Source: Comamonadaceae bacterium OH2545_COT-014
GTDB taxonomy: Bacteria; Pseudomonadota; Gammaproteobacteria; Burkholderiales; Burkholderiaceae_C
Assembly (NCBI GenBank): GCA_003859965.1
Contig: RQYR01000009.1
Location: 1 to 64,000, forward strand
Reading direction: 5' to 3'
DNA length: 64,000 bases
A program made the position numbers and the translations under genes. The notes under the pieces are model-generated. The model saw only the letters and a list, made by a program, of their open reading frames with translations, made no database searches and was not told the origin of the DNA. Below are positions 1 to 6,929 of the stretch, piece after piece (the stretch's first letter is position 1; the number at the start of each line of letters is the position of its first letter).

Positions 1-87
1 GCGCAGGTCGTGCGCGACCAATTGCAGCAGCTGGGCATCAGCGAGCAAGACGTGGCAGACGCCATCGCCTGGGCGCGGCGCGGATGA
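1..87 (+). CDS. Antitoxin of a PIN toxin pair (C-terminal end only)
   Basis: The reading frame is open from the window edge to a TGA at 85-87 and encodes a 28-residue tail ending in AIAWARRG. The next gene starts inside this stop codon (ATGA), so the two are translationally coupled. Position directly before a PIN-domain toxin is the usual place for the cognate antitoxin, which would bind DNA and neutralise the toxin. The DNA-binding N-terminus lies outside the window, so the antitoxin family cannot be named. The role is inferred from context only. Confidence 0.6.
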   Translation, partial: AQVVRDQLQQLGISEQDVADAIAWARRG

Positions 88-521
88 CAAGCGCCGCGCC
101 CCGCGTCGTGCTCGATACCCATGTCGCGCTTTCCGCCCTGTTGTTCAGCAACGGGCGGCTGGCTTGGCTACGCCACGCCTGGCAACGCGGGCAGTTGCGC
201 CCCCTGGTCTGCAAGCCCACGGCCAGCGAGTTGCTGCGCGTGCTGGCCTATCCCAAATTCAAGTTGACCGCGCAGCAGCAACAGGATTTGCTGGCCGACT
301 TTCTGCCCTATGCGCAAGTGGTTCAGCTTCCCGAAGCTTGGCCCGAACTGCCCGCCTGCCGGGATGAAAAAGACCAGGTATTTCTGGCGCTGGCGCATGT
401 GGGCCAGGCGCAGGCGCTGATTACTGGCGATGCCGATTTGCTGGCCTTGCGCGAGGATTTTCCCGCTGGTTGGATCGTCACGCCGCAGGCGTGGGCGATG
501 CAGCACGGCATGGTGGGCTGA
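84..521 (+). CDS. PIN-domain toxin of a toxin-antitoxin system
   Basis: This is a 145-residue protein of the PIN family (COG1569 type), predicted to be a metal-dependent RNase acting on cellular RNA when not held by its antitoxin. The acidic active-site residues are visible: the first in VVLDTH near residue 11, a glutamate in SELLRVL near 49, an aspartate in RDEKDQVFLALA near 96, and ITGDADLL near 118. The family usually has DTN where this protein has DTH. The ATG overlaps the upstream antitoxin stop by four bases. Length is normal for the family. The RNA target cannot be read from sequence. Confidence 0.8.
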   Translation: MTSAAPRVVLDTHVALSALLFSNGRLAWLRHAWQRGQLRPLVCKPTASELLRVLAYPKFKLTAQQQQDLLADFLPYAQVVQLPEAWPELPACRDEKDQVFLALAHVGQAQALITGDADLLALREDFPAGWIVTPQAWAMQHGMVG

Positions 522-548
522 AGGAGATCAGGCTGAAGGAGGTGGGCA

Positions 549-965
549 TTGAAAGGCACGGACAAGCCCATGCGGCAGAGTGAACTAAATCCAGCAGATG
601 TCGCGATATTGGTATCGCTGGAACAGGCCATGTGGCGAGCAGAAACCCGGTTTGATCCGGTATTCATGGCGCGGCACTTGGCTGCCGACTTCATCGAACT
701 GGGTCGCTCCGGGCGTAGCTATACCCGGGAACAGTGTCTGGCCGCAGCACCACAGCCAATCGCTTGCCGCTTGCCATTGCCCAATCTGCATGTGCGTCTT
801 TTGGATGCCGATACCGCACAGTTGCTGTATGACAGCATCGTGACGCGAGAAACGGGAGCGCTGGAGTACACGCACCGCTCGTCCCTATGGACACGCACGG
901 CCCATGGCTGGGTCATGCGCTTTCATCAGGGCACTCCGTTCGTACCTGATGCATCCGGGGCATGA
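549..965 (+). CDS. NTF2-like (DUF4440/SnoaL type) protein
   Basis: This is a small soluble protein of 138 residues with the pattern of the NTF2-like fold: an N-terminal helix with a conserved tryptophan (LEQAMWRAE), a DFIELGRSGRSYTRE stretch near residue 50, and a C-terminal strand pair ending in WVMRFHQGTP. The start chosen is TTG at 549, because AAGGAGG at 536-542 sits six bases before it; an ATG at 570 is the alternative. DUF4440 proteins vary widely in function, so no reaction can be assigned. It follows the toxin gene at 27 bases and may be co-transcribed. Confidence 0.65.
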   Translation: MKGTDKPMRQSELNPADVAILVSLEQAMWRAETRFDPVFMARHLAADFIELGRSGRSYTREQCLAAAPQPIACRLPLPNLHVRLLDADTAQLLYDSIVTRETGALEYTHRSSLWTRTAHGWVMRFHQGTPFVPDASGA

Positions 966-997
966 CTCGGGGGGCGGCGATCAATCTTGCGGCAGCC

Positions 998-1033
998 AGC
1001 GCAGCTTGAAGCGCAGCGAAAACCCGGCATGGC
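998..1033. repeat. 36-bp repeat, left copy
   Basis: This 36-bp stretch matches 10703-10738 in the same orientation with three differences by eye. The two copies lie near the two ends of the repeat-rich accessory region, 9.7 kb apart. The right copy ends exactly where a truncated transporter fragment begins. It could be a common intergenic repeat of the species or a recombination scar. Confidence 0.6.
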
Positions 1034-1200
1034 CCAGCTGGATGATTTCAATAATTGTTGGGTTACGGCCTGCGCCAATCCGCAGCATCCGATTGTCACA
1101 CCCCGAGGGCAGACCGCCGCAGGTGTTTTTTGAGCGACGCCTTTTGGCAAATGCCCCCTGAATCAAGCAGGCCGAACGCTGATTTTCCAATCAAAGCGGT

Positions 1201-1212
1201 TTCAGGCAGCCT
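1201..1212 (-). other. DNA uptake sequence, Simonsiella-type dialect (AGGCTGCCTGAA)
   Basis: The minus strand reads AGGCTGCCTGAA, an exact match to the AG-sim dialect of the Neisseriaceae 12-mer DNA uptake sequence. Uptake sequences mark DNA for transformation in Neisseriaceae and are not native to Comamonadaceae. It lies just beyond the 3' end of the DUF2938 gene. Confidence 0.7.
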
Positions 1213-1252
1213 TGGCTCTTTCAGTCGCGCTGGCTTGGGAGGTCAACGGTTT

Positions 1253-1747
1253 TCATGCCCAAACCTGCTTCAGCAGCGCTGCCGCAGCATAAAGGCCGCA
1301 GCCGAACGCTGCATGCGCCGCCAGCGTGAGCAGGCGGCTTTTGAATGGCGCCGGTGTGCGTGAGGCGGCTATGCCCGCCCCCATGGCGGGCTGCATCACC
1401 AGCCATGGAAAAACCACCGTGGCCATGCCCGTTGCCAGTGCGGGCGGCCATGTCGGGGCATACAGCCATTCAGCGCCGTTGATGACCACCAGCAAAAAGG
1501 CAAATGCGATGCCTGTGGCGTAGTGGATCGCCCATCCCAAGGGTCTCTCCCCGGCAATCGGCTCAGCCCTGGCAATACTGGGGTGTACAAATTTTCCCCG
1601 GCGCGCATGGCCTGCCCACCGTCCCACCCAGGCATAGTCCAGCGTCGCAATGCCGCACATCCGCAGCATGACCGACCACAAATCCATCACCACCGTCGCG
1701 CCAGCGCCCACCAGCACTGTCCTCACGATGTCGTCCATCACGATCAT
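1253..1747 (-). CDS. DUF2938 family membrane protein
   Basis: This 164-residue protein is predicted to lie in the inner membrane with about four hydrophobic segments (near residues 8-30, 72-92, 100-120 and 135-160). Recognisable family stretches are VGRWAGH, GWAIHYATGIAFAF and QPAMGAGIAASRTP. No biochemical role is established for DUF2938. The ATG at 1747 is preceded by AGAGG. It is divergent from a MerR-type regulator across 79 bases that contain a perfect dyad, so the regulator probably controls it, perhaps in response to a reactive compound or metal. Confidence 0.75.
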   Translation of the reverse strand: MIVMDDIVRTVLVGAGATVVMDLWSVMLRMCGIATLDYAWVGRWAGHARRGKFVHPSIARAEPIAGERPLGWAIHYATGIAFAFLLVVINGAEWLYAPTWPPALATGMATVVFPWLVMQPAMGAGIAASRTPAPFKSRLLTLAAHAAFGCGLYAAAALLKQVWA

Positions 1748-1796
1748 GTTCGCCTCTTTTGCTTGATGAGATTATTGTTAGAGGGCATGATAGAAG

Positions 1797-1812
1797 TTGA
1801 AGTAAACTTCAA
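1797..1812. promoter_or_regulatory. MerR-type operator between divergent genes
   Basis: TTGAAG-TAAA-CTTCAA is a perfect 6-4-6 inverted repeat, 14 bases before the MerR gene start and about 50 before the DUF2938 start. It resembles the dyads bound by SoxR- and NmlR-like MerR proteins. It probably serves both the regulator and its divergent partner. Confidence 0.6.
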
Positions 1813-1826
1813 GTCAAGAGGGTGTC

Positions 1827-2240
1827 ATGGACATTTCAGAAGTCACCCGGCGCACGGGCGTTCCGGCCTCGGCGTTGCGGTTTTATGAAAAAAAGGGGCT
1901 GATTTCCTCCGTCAGCCCTGCGGGCAAGCGCCGGCGCTTTGCCCCTGAGGTGCTGGATCAGCTGGCCTTGATTGCGCTTGGGCAGGAGGGTGGTCTGTCA
2001 TTGGACGAGATTCGCGCCATGCTTTCTGCCCAGGGTGCGCCGCAAGTGGACAGAAAGCTGCTGCTGGCCAAAGCGGACGAAATCGATGCAACCATCAAAC
2101 GCCTGAAAGCCATGAGCGAATGTTTGCGGCACACAGCCGTGTGCCCAGCGCCCAGCCACGCCCAGTGCCCCACATTCCAGCGTTTGCTGAAAACGGCAGC
2201 GGCGGTGCGGCGCAAAAAAAGCCAGCGGGCATCATCCTAA
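1827..2240 (+). CDS. MerR family transcriptional regulator
   Basis: This is a 137-residue regulator. The N-terminal winged helix-turn-helix is clear (ISEVTRRTGVPASALRFYEKKGL, reading as two segments over residues 3-25), followed by a dimerisation helix to about residue 100. The C-terminal tail holds three cysteines, in ECLRHTAVC and HAQCPTF, spaced CX6CX7C, which could bind a metal or sense thiol-reactive compounds. AGAGGG precedes the ATG. The adjacent divergent DUF2938 gene and the perfect dyad in front point to autoregulation plus control of that gene. The effector is unknown. Confidence 0.8.
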   Translation: MDISEVTRRTGVPASALRFYEKKGLISSVSPAGKRRRFAPEVLDQLALIALGQEGGLSLDEIRAMLSAQGAPQVDRKLLLAKADEIDATIKRLKAMSECLRHTAVCPAPSHAQCPTFQRLLKTAAAVRRKKSQRASS

Positions 2241-2386
2241 TAAATCCGGCAAATCGCTATCCGCCCAAACATTAGCCATCTGTGTGCGATGCTGTTTGAC
2301 CAGCCCCGGCTGTGCGGGCAGGCTGAATAGATTTGCCCAAACGCTTCTGCCAGATTATCGAAATTCAGGGCCCGGCAAGCGCCCTT

Positions 2387-2398
2387 TTCAGGTAGCCT
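2387..2398 (-). other. DNA uptake sequence, Eikenella-type dialect (AGGCTACCTGAA)
   Basis: The minus strand reads AGGCTACCTGAA, the AG-eik dialect of the Neisseriaceae uptake sequence. It lies 23 bases before the left copy of the 72-bp repeat. The right copy of that repeat is also preceded by an exact AG-eik 12-mer at 5194-5205. Confidence 0.75.
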
Positions 2399-2421
2399 TG
2401 CCCGTATTCCCTGCTGCTTTT

Positions 2422-2520
2422 AATGAAAAAATTTCCCACTTATAAGCGCTTATAACGATAATTTTTACCACTATAAGCGCTTTATCTTGAGAATATTTAC
2501 CGCATTAAGCGCCTTTCCCG
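2422..2520 (+). repeat. Left boundary repeat of the copper cassette: three phased palindromes
   Basis: Positions 2422-2493 match 5229-5300 in 68 of 72 bases, in the same orientation. Inside is a tandem array of AT-rich units centred on AAGCGC at 2444, 2475 and 2507, a period of 31-32 bases, or about three helical turns. The first unit is the palindrome TTATAAGCGCTTATAA. The array lies beyond the 3' end of the CueR-like gene. The rest of the 2241-2529 gap shows no gene. Confidence 0.8.
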
Positions 2521-2529
2521 ATAAAACCA

Positions 2530-2952
2530 TCATCCCCCATCAGCACCCGCCTCCCCTGCCATGCCATGGCATTGCAGCGCTTTCAGAATGGGGCATTCGG
2601 TGTGCTCGTCGCCGGCACAGGCGTCATGCCACTGACGCAAGGTGTCCCGCATGGTTTCCAGGCTGGCGATGCGCGCGTCCAGTTCCTGAATGTGGGTGGC
2701 CGTCAGCCGCTTGACGGCGCTGCTGCACCGCGCCGGATCATCGTGCAGCGCAAGCAAGGCGGCAATCTGCTCCAGCGAAAAGCCCACTTCCCGCGCATGA
2801 CGGATAAAGCGCAGCCGCACCACATCTGCCTCCGCGTAATCGCGATAGCCCGACGGCGAACGCGCCACCGCTGCCAGCAACCCGGCTTTTTCATAATCGC
2901 GCACCTGCTTGGCCGACAAGCCGGATGCCTGTGCCGCTTCGCCTATCTTCAT
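2530..2952 (-). CDS. CueR-like copper-sensing MerR regulator
   Basis: This 140-residue protein has a MerR N-terminal DNA-binding domain (MKIGEAAQASGLSAKQVRDY) and a C-terminal metal loop, CAGDEHTECP, with cysteines spaced CX7C as in CueR. A serine where CueR has Ser77 (CSSAVKRL) fits a sensor of monovalent ions, Cu(I) or Ag(I). I chose the ATG at 2952; the frame continues upstream to 3015, but that would run into its own promoter region. It is divergent from the DUF411 and oxidase genes. A 19-bp-spaced promoter in the gap is its expected target. Confidence 0.85.
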   Translation of the reverse strand: MKIGEAAQASGLSAKQVRDYEKAGLLAAVARSPSGYRDYAEADVVRLRFIRHAREVGFSLEQIAALLALHDDPARCSSAVKRLTATHIQELDARIASLETMRDTLRQWHDACAGDEHTECPILKALQCHGMAGEAGADGG

Positions 2953-2959
2953 GTCACGC

Positions 2960-2990
2960 TTGACCTTAACCTTGGGTGAAGCTTTATTAT
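2960..2990 (+). promoter_or_regulatory. MerR-type promoter for the copper genes (19-bp spacer)
   Basis: TTGACC at 2960-2965 and TATTAT at 2985-2990 are separated by 19 bases, the lengthened spacer typical of promoters activated by MerR-family proteins. An imperfect dyad, ACCTTAACC with GGTGAAGCT, fills the spacer and resembles CueR operators. It reads toward the DUF411 gene. Confidence 0.75.
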
Positions 2991-3060
2991 CGCCAACGGC
3001 TTCCTGCGGACACAAGCCATCCGCGCCCTGTTTTGTTTTTTTGTGAGCAAGGAAATCCTC

Positions 3061-3549
3061 ATGACAACTGCTTTACGTACCCGCGCCGTCCGCCTGCTGC
3101 TACCGGCCGCCTTGGTCGCTGCCGGTCTGGCGGCGCTGATTCCGACCGTTTCCGCACAAGCGGCGGACGTGGAAGTGTGGAAAGATCCGAACTGCGGCTG
3201 TTGCAGCGACTGGATCAAACACATGGAAGCCAACGGCTTCAAAGTCACCGTTCATCAAACCGGCAACCGCGAAGCGCGCAGCCGTCTGGGCATGCCCGAT
3301 CGCCACGCCTCCTGCCATACGGCCAAAATCGGCCGCTACGTCATCGAAGGCCATGTGCCGGCAGCCGATATTCGGCGGCTGTTGCAGCAACAACCTGACG
3401 CAGTCGGCCTAGCCGTGCCCGGCATGCCCTTGGGTTCTCCCGGCATGGACGGCCCCGCCTACGGCAATCGCCGCATGGCGTATCAAGTGCTGCTGGTGCA
3501 AGCCAACGGCGGCGATCAGGTTTTTCAGTCCTACCCGGCCCAACCCTGA
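3061..3549 (+). CDS. DUF411 periplasmic metal-binding protein
   Basis: This 162-residue protein has an N-terminal signal peptide cleaved after about residue 34 (TVSAQA). The DUF411 hallmarks follow: WKDPNCGCCSDW with a CGCC thiol motif, SCHTAKIGRYVIEGHVPA, and VPGMPLGSPGM. The family is commonly found with copper-resistance genes and probably binds Cu(I) in the periplasm. I chose the ATG at 3061 over the GTG at 3043 because AAGGAAA precedes it. The oxidase gene follows after 13 bases, so the two likely form one transcript under the CueR-like regulator. Confidence 0.8.
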   Translation: MTTALRTRAVRLLLPAALVAAGLAALIPTVSAQAADVEVWKDPNCGCCSDWIKHMEANGFKVTVHQTGNREARSRLGMPDRHASCHTAKIGRYVIEGHVPAADIRRLLQQQPDAVGLAVPGMPLGSPGMDGPAYGNRRMAYQVLLVQANGGDQVFQSYPAQP

Positions 3550-3562
3550 AAGAGAGCGTCAT

Positions 3563-5173
3563 ATGCAACCCATCAACAGACGTCGGATGCTGCAATACGG
3601 CATCGGGCTGGCATTGGGCGGGCTGGCCGCCTGCTCGCGCAACAGTGAAGCGCAGCAGATGCCGGGCGGCGCACACCAGGGACATGACATGCACAACGCC
3701 ATGCACGGCACGCCGGCCAGCGCCGGATCGGCGCCGGCAGGCACAATGGCATTGATGCCGTCCGAAGCCATGCCCGCCGGCGCCGCCCTGTCTGCCCTGC
3801 CGCTGCTGGCCAACCGTTCTGCCCGAAGCGCTCATTTTCAGGCCGAGCTGACCGCGCAAGTGACGCACACCGTGCTGGCAGGCGGCAAAACAACCGAAAT
3901 CTGGGCCTACAACGGCCAATTGCCCGGCCCGCAAATCGTGGTGCAGGAAGGCGACACGGTGGAAATCCGTTTTCGCAACGCATTGCCGCAGGCAACCACC
4001 CTCCACTGGCACGGGCTGGATGTCCCGGCGCAGGCGGACGGCAACCCGCAAGACCCGGTGCCGCCGGGCGGCCAGCGCGTCTACCGCTTCACCCTGCCGG
4101 AAGGCAGCGCGGGCACCTACTGGTATCACCCCCATCCGCACGAGCATGTATCGGAGCAGGTATACCGGGGATTGGCCGGCACACTGATTGTCCGGGCCAA
4201 AGATGATCCCTTGGCCGGCAGGCCGGAGCAGCATTGGCTGATTTCCGATCTGCGGCTGGCGGCAGACGGCAGCATTCCGCCCAACACCCCGACCGACTGG
4301 ATGAACGGACGCGAAGGCGAATTTGTGCTCATCAACGGCCAATACCGCCCCGACATCCGTGTGCAGGGAAACGAGCGCATCCGCATCTGGAACGCCACCA
4401 GCGCCCGTTACCTGCGTTTGCAGATACCCGGCATCTCATGGATCGTGGTGGGCAGCGACGGCGGATTGCTGGAACAACCGTTGCCTGCGGTCAGCGAACT
4501 GTTTCTGGCGCCCGCCGAACGGGTGGAAGTGATTTTGCAGGGCACGGCGCCAACCCGGGCGGCGCTGCACAGCCTGTATTACGATCGCCAGAAAATGATG
4601 GTACAGGAAACACCGTCCACGCTCACCCTGGCCCACGTCCGTTTTGCCGGGGAGCAGGCCGACATCCCGCCCAAACTGCGCACCCTGCCGCCATGGGGAG
4701 ACATCCAAGCGCAACAGACCGTGGCATTCAGCGAAGTGATGAACATAATGAACCACGGCGGCATGAACCACGGCAGCATGAACCACGGCACGGCAACGGG
4801 CACGGTAGGCGCCGACACCCCGCCGCCGATGATGACCGGCATGTTTCTGGTCAACGGCAAAACCTTCGATATGAAGCGCATTGATCTGCACACCCGGGCG
4901 GGGCAAAGCGAAGAATGGATGCTGCAAAACCTCTCCCATATGGATCACCCCTTCCATCTGCACGGCACCCAGTTTGAAATCATCCGCCGCGAATGGCAGG
5001 GCAAGCGCGAGAACGCCGCGTATCGCGCCCTGAAAGACACCGTCAACCTGCGCCCCAACGAAACGGTATGGATCCGCACCCGGCAAAACCATCCCGGCCT
5101 GAAAATGTTCCACTGCCACATTCTCGAACATGAGAACCTCGGCATGATGGGCATGCTGGAAGTGAAAGCATAA
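3563..5173 (+). CDS. Multicopper oxidase (cuproxidase type), Tat lipoprotein
   Basis: This 536-residue oxidase likely converts toxic Cu(I) to Cu(II) with reduction of O2 to water, outside the cytoplasm. The N-terminus has NRRRML followed by a hydrophobic stretch ending in the lipobox LAAC (Cys24), so Tat export and lipid anchoring are both possible. The four copper-ligand motifs are present: HWHG near 147, YWYHPHPHEH near 187, HPFHLHG near 461 and HCHILEHENLGM near 516. A Met/His-rich insert near 394-410 (MNHGGMNHGSMNHG) resembles the copper-binding inserts of CueO and CopA oxidases. No copper ATPase gene accompanies it. Confidence 0.9.
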   Translation: MQPINRRRMLQYGIGLALGGLAACSRNSEAQQMPGGAHQGHDMHNAMHGTPASAGSAPAGTMALMPSEAMPAGAALSALPLLANRSARSAHFQAELTAQVTHTVLAGGKTTEIWAYNGQLPGPQIVVQEGDTVEIRFRNALPQATTLHWHGLDVPAQADGNPQDPVPPGGQRVYRFTLPEGSAGTYWYHPHPHEHVSEQVYRGLAGTLIVRAKDDPLAGRPEQHWLISDLRLAADGSIPPNTPTDWMNGREGEFVLINGQYRPDIRVQGNERIRIWNATSARYLRLQIPGISWIVVGSDGGLLEQPLPAVSELFLAPAERVEVILQGTAPTRAALHSLYYDRQKMMVQETPSTLTLAHVRFAGEQADIPPKLRTLPPWGDIQAQQTVAFSEVMNIMNHGGMNHGSMNHGTATGTVGADTPPPMMTGMFLVNGKTFDMKRIDLHTRAGQSEEWMLQNLSHMDHPFHLHGTQFEIIRREWQGKRENAAYRALKDTVNLRPNETVWIRTRQNHPGLKMFHCHILEHENLGMMGMLEVKA

Positions 5174-5193
5174 CCGGGTTTGCCAAGGTGGCT

Positions 5194-5229
5194 TTCAGGT
5201 AGCCTTGGCGTACTCACAGGCCACCTGAA
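5194..5229 (+). terminator. Terminator-like hairpin made of two uptake sequences
   Basis: An exact AG-eik uptake sequence on the minus strand (5194-5205) faces a one-mismatch copy on the plus strand (AGGCCACCTGAA, 5218-5229) across 12 bases. The pair folds into a 12-bp stem with one mismatch, 20 bases after the oxidase stop. Inverted uptake sequences as terminators after genes are a known neisserial arrangement. Confidence 0.7.
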
Positions 5230-5300
5230 ATGAAAAAATTTACCACCGATAAGCGCTTATAACGATAATTTTTACCGCTATAAGCGCTTTATCTTGAGAA
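5229..5300 (+). repeat. Right boundary repeat of the copper cassette: two phased palindromes
   Basis: This is the right copy of the 72-bp direct repeat at 2422-2493, differing at four positions. AAGCGC centres lie at 5251 and 5282, again 31 bases apart. A matching AG-eik uptake sequence precedes it. Together the two copies enclose the CueR-like, DUF411 and oxidase genes. Confidence 0.8.
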
Positions 5301-5439
5301 AAATCCATCATTTTATTTGTCTGTACATGGTTCGTCTTTCCGGCAACCGGCCTGCAGTGCGCGGTTATTCGGCAAACGCCGTTTTCAGCAATGCCGCGAC
5401 TGCGCTGATTTTGGCCGATTGTGCGCGGTGGGGAGTACC

Positions 5440-5507
5440 GTAGGTCGGGCATTCATGCCCGACAAAGGTAGCGAACAAATTCCGTCGGGCATGAATGCCC
5501 GACCTAC
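5440..5507. repeat. Perfect 24-bp inverted repeat pair around a 20-bp spacer
   Basis: Positions 5440-5463 and 5484-5507 are exact reverse complements, and each arm contains the near-palindrome GTCGGGCAT...ATGCCCGAC. The 'GTAGGTCGGGC' type is a recurring intergenic repeat in Neisseriaceae and some gammaproteobacteria as far as I recall. The right arm recurs at 6106-6129 with one change. The surrounding 5301-5673 stretch otherwise shows only a short coding remnant. Confidence 0.75.
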
Positions 5508-5510
5508 TGG

Positions 5511-5621
5511 CTATGGGCCATTGAAGGCGCCCTGACTGACCGCGACTGGCGCGAGATTGCACGAGATGAAGCATTGCTCTTACGATTGGCCTTGGAAGAT
5601 GCTAAGAAACCCGTACCGTAG
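5511..5621 (+). pseudogene. Remnant reading frame ending in a charged helix
   Basis: A frame running from the repeat at 5511 to TAG at 5619-5621 encodes a tail beginning WAIEGALTDRDWREIARDEA and ending in LALEDAKKPVP. It has coding character (a charged amphipathic helix) but no start codon or ribosome site, and its upstream part is interrupted by the repeat pair. I do not recognise the family. It is probably the 3' end of a gene cut by repeat insertion or cassette exchange. Confidence 0.35.
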
Positions 5622-5673
5622 GTTGGTCATGCCCGCCCCGCGGACTGTCAAATAGAAAAACTGGAGACGAAAA

Positions 5674-6063
5674 ATGACCAAGCTCGATCCCATTATTGCC
5701 GTCAACAATGTTGCGGCCAGTGCCGACTGGTATTGCGACCTGTTTGGTTTCCACAACGTGCACGGCGGCGATCATTTTGCGGTGTTGAATTCGCCGGAGA
5801 ACGAAACCGTATTGTGCTTGCACGCTTGGGGCACCGATGAACATCCAACCATGGTCGATCAGGATATCCCGACGGGAAACGGATTGCTTCTGTATTTCAG
5901 AACGAATGACTGGCAAACCATCCGGAACCGCCTTGATCGCATCGGCTGGACTATTGAAGAAGATGTGCATCAAAATCCCAATTCGCGCAAACAGGAATTT
6001 TCTTTCCGGGATCCCGACGGCTATTTCATTACCGTAACAGAAAGCCATCACTACGAAGGCTAG
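5674..6063 (+). CDS. VOC superfamily (glyoxalase/bleomycin-resistance fold) protein
   Basis: This 129-residue protein has the pattern of a one-domain VOC protein: an opening strand IIAVNNVAASADWYCDLFGF, a central HAWG segment, and the closing FSFRDPDGYFITVTE motif with its C-terminal glutamate, often a metal ligand. VOC proteins include glyoxalases, dioxygenases and drug-binding proteins, so the substrate is not predictable. GGAGA precedes the ATG. The gene is visibly AT-richer than the later chromosome and stands alone between two direct copies of a 31-bp repeat (5484-5514 and 6106-6136), consistent with acquisition as a cassette. Confidence 0.8.
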   Translation: MTKLDPIIAVNNVAASADWYCDLFGFHNVHGGDHFAVLNSPENETVLCLHAWGTDEHPTMVDQDIPTGNGLLLYFRTNDWQTIRNRLDRIGWTIEEDVHQNPNSRKQEFSFRDPDGYFITVTESHHYEG

Positions 6064-6105
6064 TTTCGTATGTCGACATTCATGCCCGATTTACTGGCTA
6101 CCTTT

Positions 6106-6136
6106 GTCGGGCATAAATGCCCGACCTACTGGCTAT
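6106..6136 (+). repeat. 31-bp direct repeat, copy of 5484-5514
   Basis: It matches 5484-5514 in 30 of 31 bases in the same orientation, and so brackets the VOC gene together with that copy. A degenerate inverted partner lies just upstream at about 6079-6094. Confidence 0.75.
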
Positions 6137-6199
6137 AAAGCGTTGCCTATGCCATTTTCAGGGGGCATTGCATGCCAGCGGCTGCTGCCGGGCGTCATC

Positions 6200-6877
6200 T
6201 CACGCGCCAGCCGCTCCTGTCAGACGGGCCACCAGCGCATCCACCGCCGCTTCGGCATTGGCCAATGACTGCGCCAGCCGTTCGTCGGCGTATTCGTCGT
6301 ATTCGACGGCGATGCTGTGGTGTTCGGTAATGCCCAGGTAGGCCAGCGCAGTGAACAGGCTGGCTTCAACGTGGTTTTTGCCCTGCATCTTGCCGCCGTC
6401 GTAGCCGTAATCGCCGCGCGAGGTGAGCACCACGGCGCGCTTGCCCAACCCGGCCAAGAGCGGCCAGTACGGATCGCCTGCGCGGCTGCGATCAAAGCCG
6501 AAGGTACGCCCCACGCGCACGATGTTGTCCACCCAGGCCTTGCATTGGGCGGGCGGGCCAAAGTTGTACATGGGCACGCCGGCCACGATGACATCGGCTG
6601 CCAGCAGCTCGTCAATCAAGGCGTCGCTTTCGCGCAAAGCCTCGTGCATCCAGTCCTCGCGCTGCGCTTCGGGAGTGAAGGCGGCGTGTATCCATTGGCC
6701 GCTCACAGGCGCGGGCGGATGCTGGCCGACGTCGCGGTAAATCACGCGCGCGTCGGGCTGGTGTTGCCGCCATTGCGCGATGAAGCGGGCCGACAGGCGG
6801 CGGGTGTGCGAGCCGTAGGCATCCTGACCGGAAAGGCCGGGGCGGGCGCTGGCGTCCAAATGTAGCAAAGTGGTCAT
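6200..6877 (-). CDS. azoR: FMN-dependent NADH azoreductase (AzoR-like flavodoxin-fold)
   Basis: This 225-residue flavodoxin-fold quinone/azo reductase uses FMN and NAD(P)H for two-electron reduction of quinones or azo compounds in the cytosol. Family features are the opening LLHLDASARPG, the FMN-contacting PMYNFGPPAQCKAWVDNI near residues 103-120, and TSRGDYGYDGG near 154. I chose ATG 6877 because AAGGAAA lies just before it; the frame extends to 6922. It is divergent from a LysR regulator across 115 bases, a common arrangement in which the regulator activates the reductase. Confidence 0.85.
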   Translation of the reverse strand: MTTLLHLDASARPGLSGQDAYGSHTRRLSARFIAQWRQHQPDARVIYRDVGQHPPAPVSGQWIHAAFTPEAQREDWMHEALRESDALIDELLAADVIVAGVPMYNFGPPAQCKAWVDNIVRVGRTFGFDRSRAGDPYWPLLAGLGKRAVVLTSRGDYGYDGGKMQGKNHVEASLFTALAYLGITEHHSIAVEYDEYADERLAQSLANAEAAVDALVARLTGAAGA

Positions 6878-6929
6878 GGGTTTTCCTTTTGACGGATGAA
6901 TCAAATGAATTTGAAAACCCATTTTGGAC

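Noticed and set aside
2422-2520. Phased repeats as a CRISPR array
   Set aside because: Units are palindromic and nearly identical throughout with no unique spacers, and there are no cas genes.
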